Of a stretch of DNA of 30,311 nt, positions 29,894 through 30,311 are shown piece by piece. The translations under genes and the position numbers were made by a program. The number at the start of each line of letters is the position of its first letter. Positions within the stretch are counted from its first letter, which is position 1. This DNA is from Mageeibacillus sp. UBA5770 (GTDB taxonomy: Bacteria > Bacillota_A > Clostridia > Saccharofermentanales > Saccharofermentanaceae). Where the stretch lies: contig DIEQ01000116.1 of NCBI GenBank assembly GCA_002418705.1, positions 1-30,311 on the forward strand, written 5' to 3'. The notes beneath the pieces are model-generated. The model was not told the DNA's origin. It made no database searches and worked only from the letters and a program-made list of their open reading frames with translations.

Positions 29894-30311
29894 ATGGAAA
29901 AGGAAAAAATCATACTGGCTTATTCCGGAGGTCTTGACACCTCCGTGATCCTGACATGGCTCAAGGAGGAATACAATTACGACGTGATCGCCGCTTGTGT
30001 CGATGTCGGACAGGACGACGATTTCAGCGAAGTCGAAAAGAAAGCCATCGCGACTGGCGCTTCTAAATGCTATGTCGTCGATGTTAAAAAAGAATTCATC
30101 ACGGATTTCATCTGGCCTACGCTTAAAGCCGGCGCCGTTTACGAAAACGACTATCTGCTGGGAACCTCGTTCGCGCGTCCGCTGATCGCCAAAGAACTCG
30201 TCAGGATCGCCGAATCCGAAGGCGCTTACCTGATCGCCCACGGCTGCACGGGCAAAGGCAATGACCAGGTTCGATTTGAGGCGCCTATAAAGGCGCTGAA
30301 TCCCGCCATAA
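29894..30311 (+). CDS. argG: Argininosuccinate synthase, 5' part
   Basis: The first 139 residues of about 400 are in the window; the gene runs off the right edge. It joins citrulline and aspartate with ATP to argininosuccinate in arginine synthesis. Motifs: ATP-binding P-loop [14 protein letters not shown] (residues 7-20), AACVDVGQ, and [12 protein letters not shown] with [13 protein letters not shown] for the citrulline/aspartate site. ATG follows AGGAGGG at nine bases. It is divergent from murB, with its own promoter and probable ARG boxes. High GC, core-genome character. Confidence 0.96.
   Translation, partial: MEKEKIILAYSGGLDTSVILTWLKEEYNYDVIAACVDVGQDDDFSEVEKKAIATGASKCYVVDVKKEFITDFIWPTLKAGAVYENDYLLGTSFARPLIAKELVRIAESEGAYLIAHGCTGKGNDQVRFEAPIKALNPAI

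Noticed and set aside
29816..30241. 141-codon minus-strand frame
   Set aside because: It is antisense to argG, whose motifs, promoter and RBS are clear.
1..30311. Integrase or site-specific recombinase for the cassettes
   Set aside because: I looked for tyrosine and serine recombinase motifs in all large frames and found only the IS30 DDE transposase. If one exists it is outside the window.

Overview
This window looks like a chromosomal segment of an anaerobic, low-to-medium GC Bacillota, most probably class Clostridia. The right third carries the Firmicutes cluster murB, PHP hydrolase, rapZ, yvcK and whiA, with a lysine-fermentation-type gene (kce) inside it and argG divergent at the edge. 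Ribosome binding sites are strong (AGGAGG type) and promoters are classic TTGACA/TATAAT. The species cannot be named from this alone.

Right part (about 22.0-30.3 kb), core genome with visibly higher GC: argG (+, cut by the window end) is divergent from a tightly packed minus-strand run of murB, PHP, rapZ, yvcK, kce, a NUDIX hydrolase and whiA, followed by rlmD, a 23S rRNA m5U methyltransferase. These genes cover cell-wall precursor synthesis (MurB), UDP-GlcNAc-linked regulation (RapZ, YvcK), division and sporulation control (WhiA) and rRNA modification (RlmD).

Middle and left (about 1.5-22.0 kb), AT-rich accessory island downstream of the rlmD 3' end: almost every gene lies in the same orientation as rlmD. 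The island holds two RhuM-Fic proteins, a DUF4143 ATPase, a SWIM zinc-finger protein, a class II Fic protein, a catabolic/transport block (LuxR regulator, MATE exporter, amidohydrolase, nitrilase-type hydrolase, membrane protein), a full-length RhuM protein, a truncated BRO-N protein, an IS30 element, a solitary AbiEi, an AbiEi/AbiEii pair and several broken genes.

The key observation is a short repeat of about 35-45 bp that punctuates the island. It is the 3'-terminal coding segment of rlmD, encoding the C-terminal methyltransferase motif HTETVALL. I see it at rlmD itself, in six further clear copies (20.8, 18.7, 17.4, 11.4, 5.8 and 4.6 kb) and in two decayed copies (19.3 and 8.0 kb), all in one orientation. 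Each lies at the 3' end of a gene or gene block, usually followed by a hairpin terminator. In two intact genes the repeat is the in-frame C-terminus, and in two more it follows the stop codon directly in frame. One copy, at 11.2-11.4 kb, also carries about 190 bp of the rlmD downstream flank. The island therefore looks like an array of gene cassettes stacked behind rlmD, each ending in an rlmD-tail site, with a cargo dominated by toxin-antitoxin and defence-like genes. No recombinase that could drive this is present in the window apart from the IS30 transposase.

Far left (1-1.45 kb): a TetR regulator with a textbook promoter/operator, a possible remnant of its target gene, and an RNHCP-domain zinc protein ending in a strong terminator. 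No tRNA, rRNA or CRISPR array was seen.
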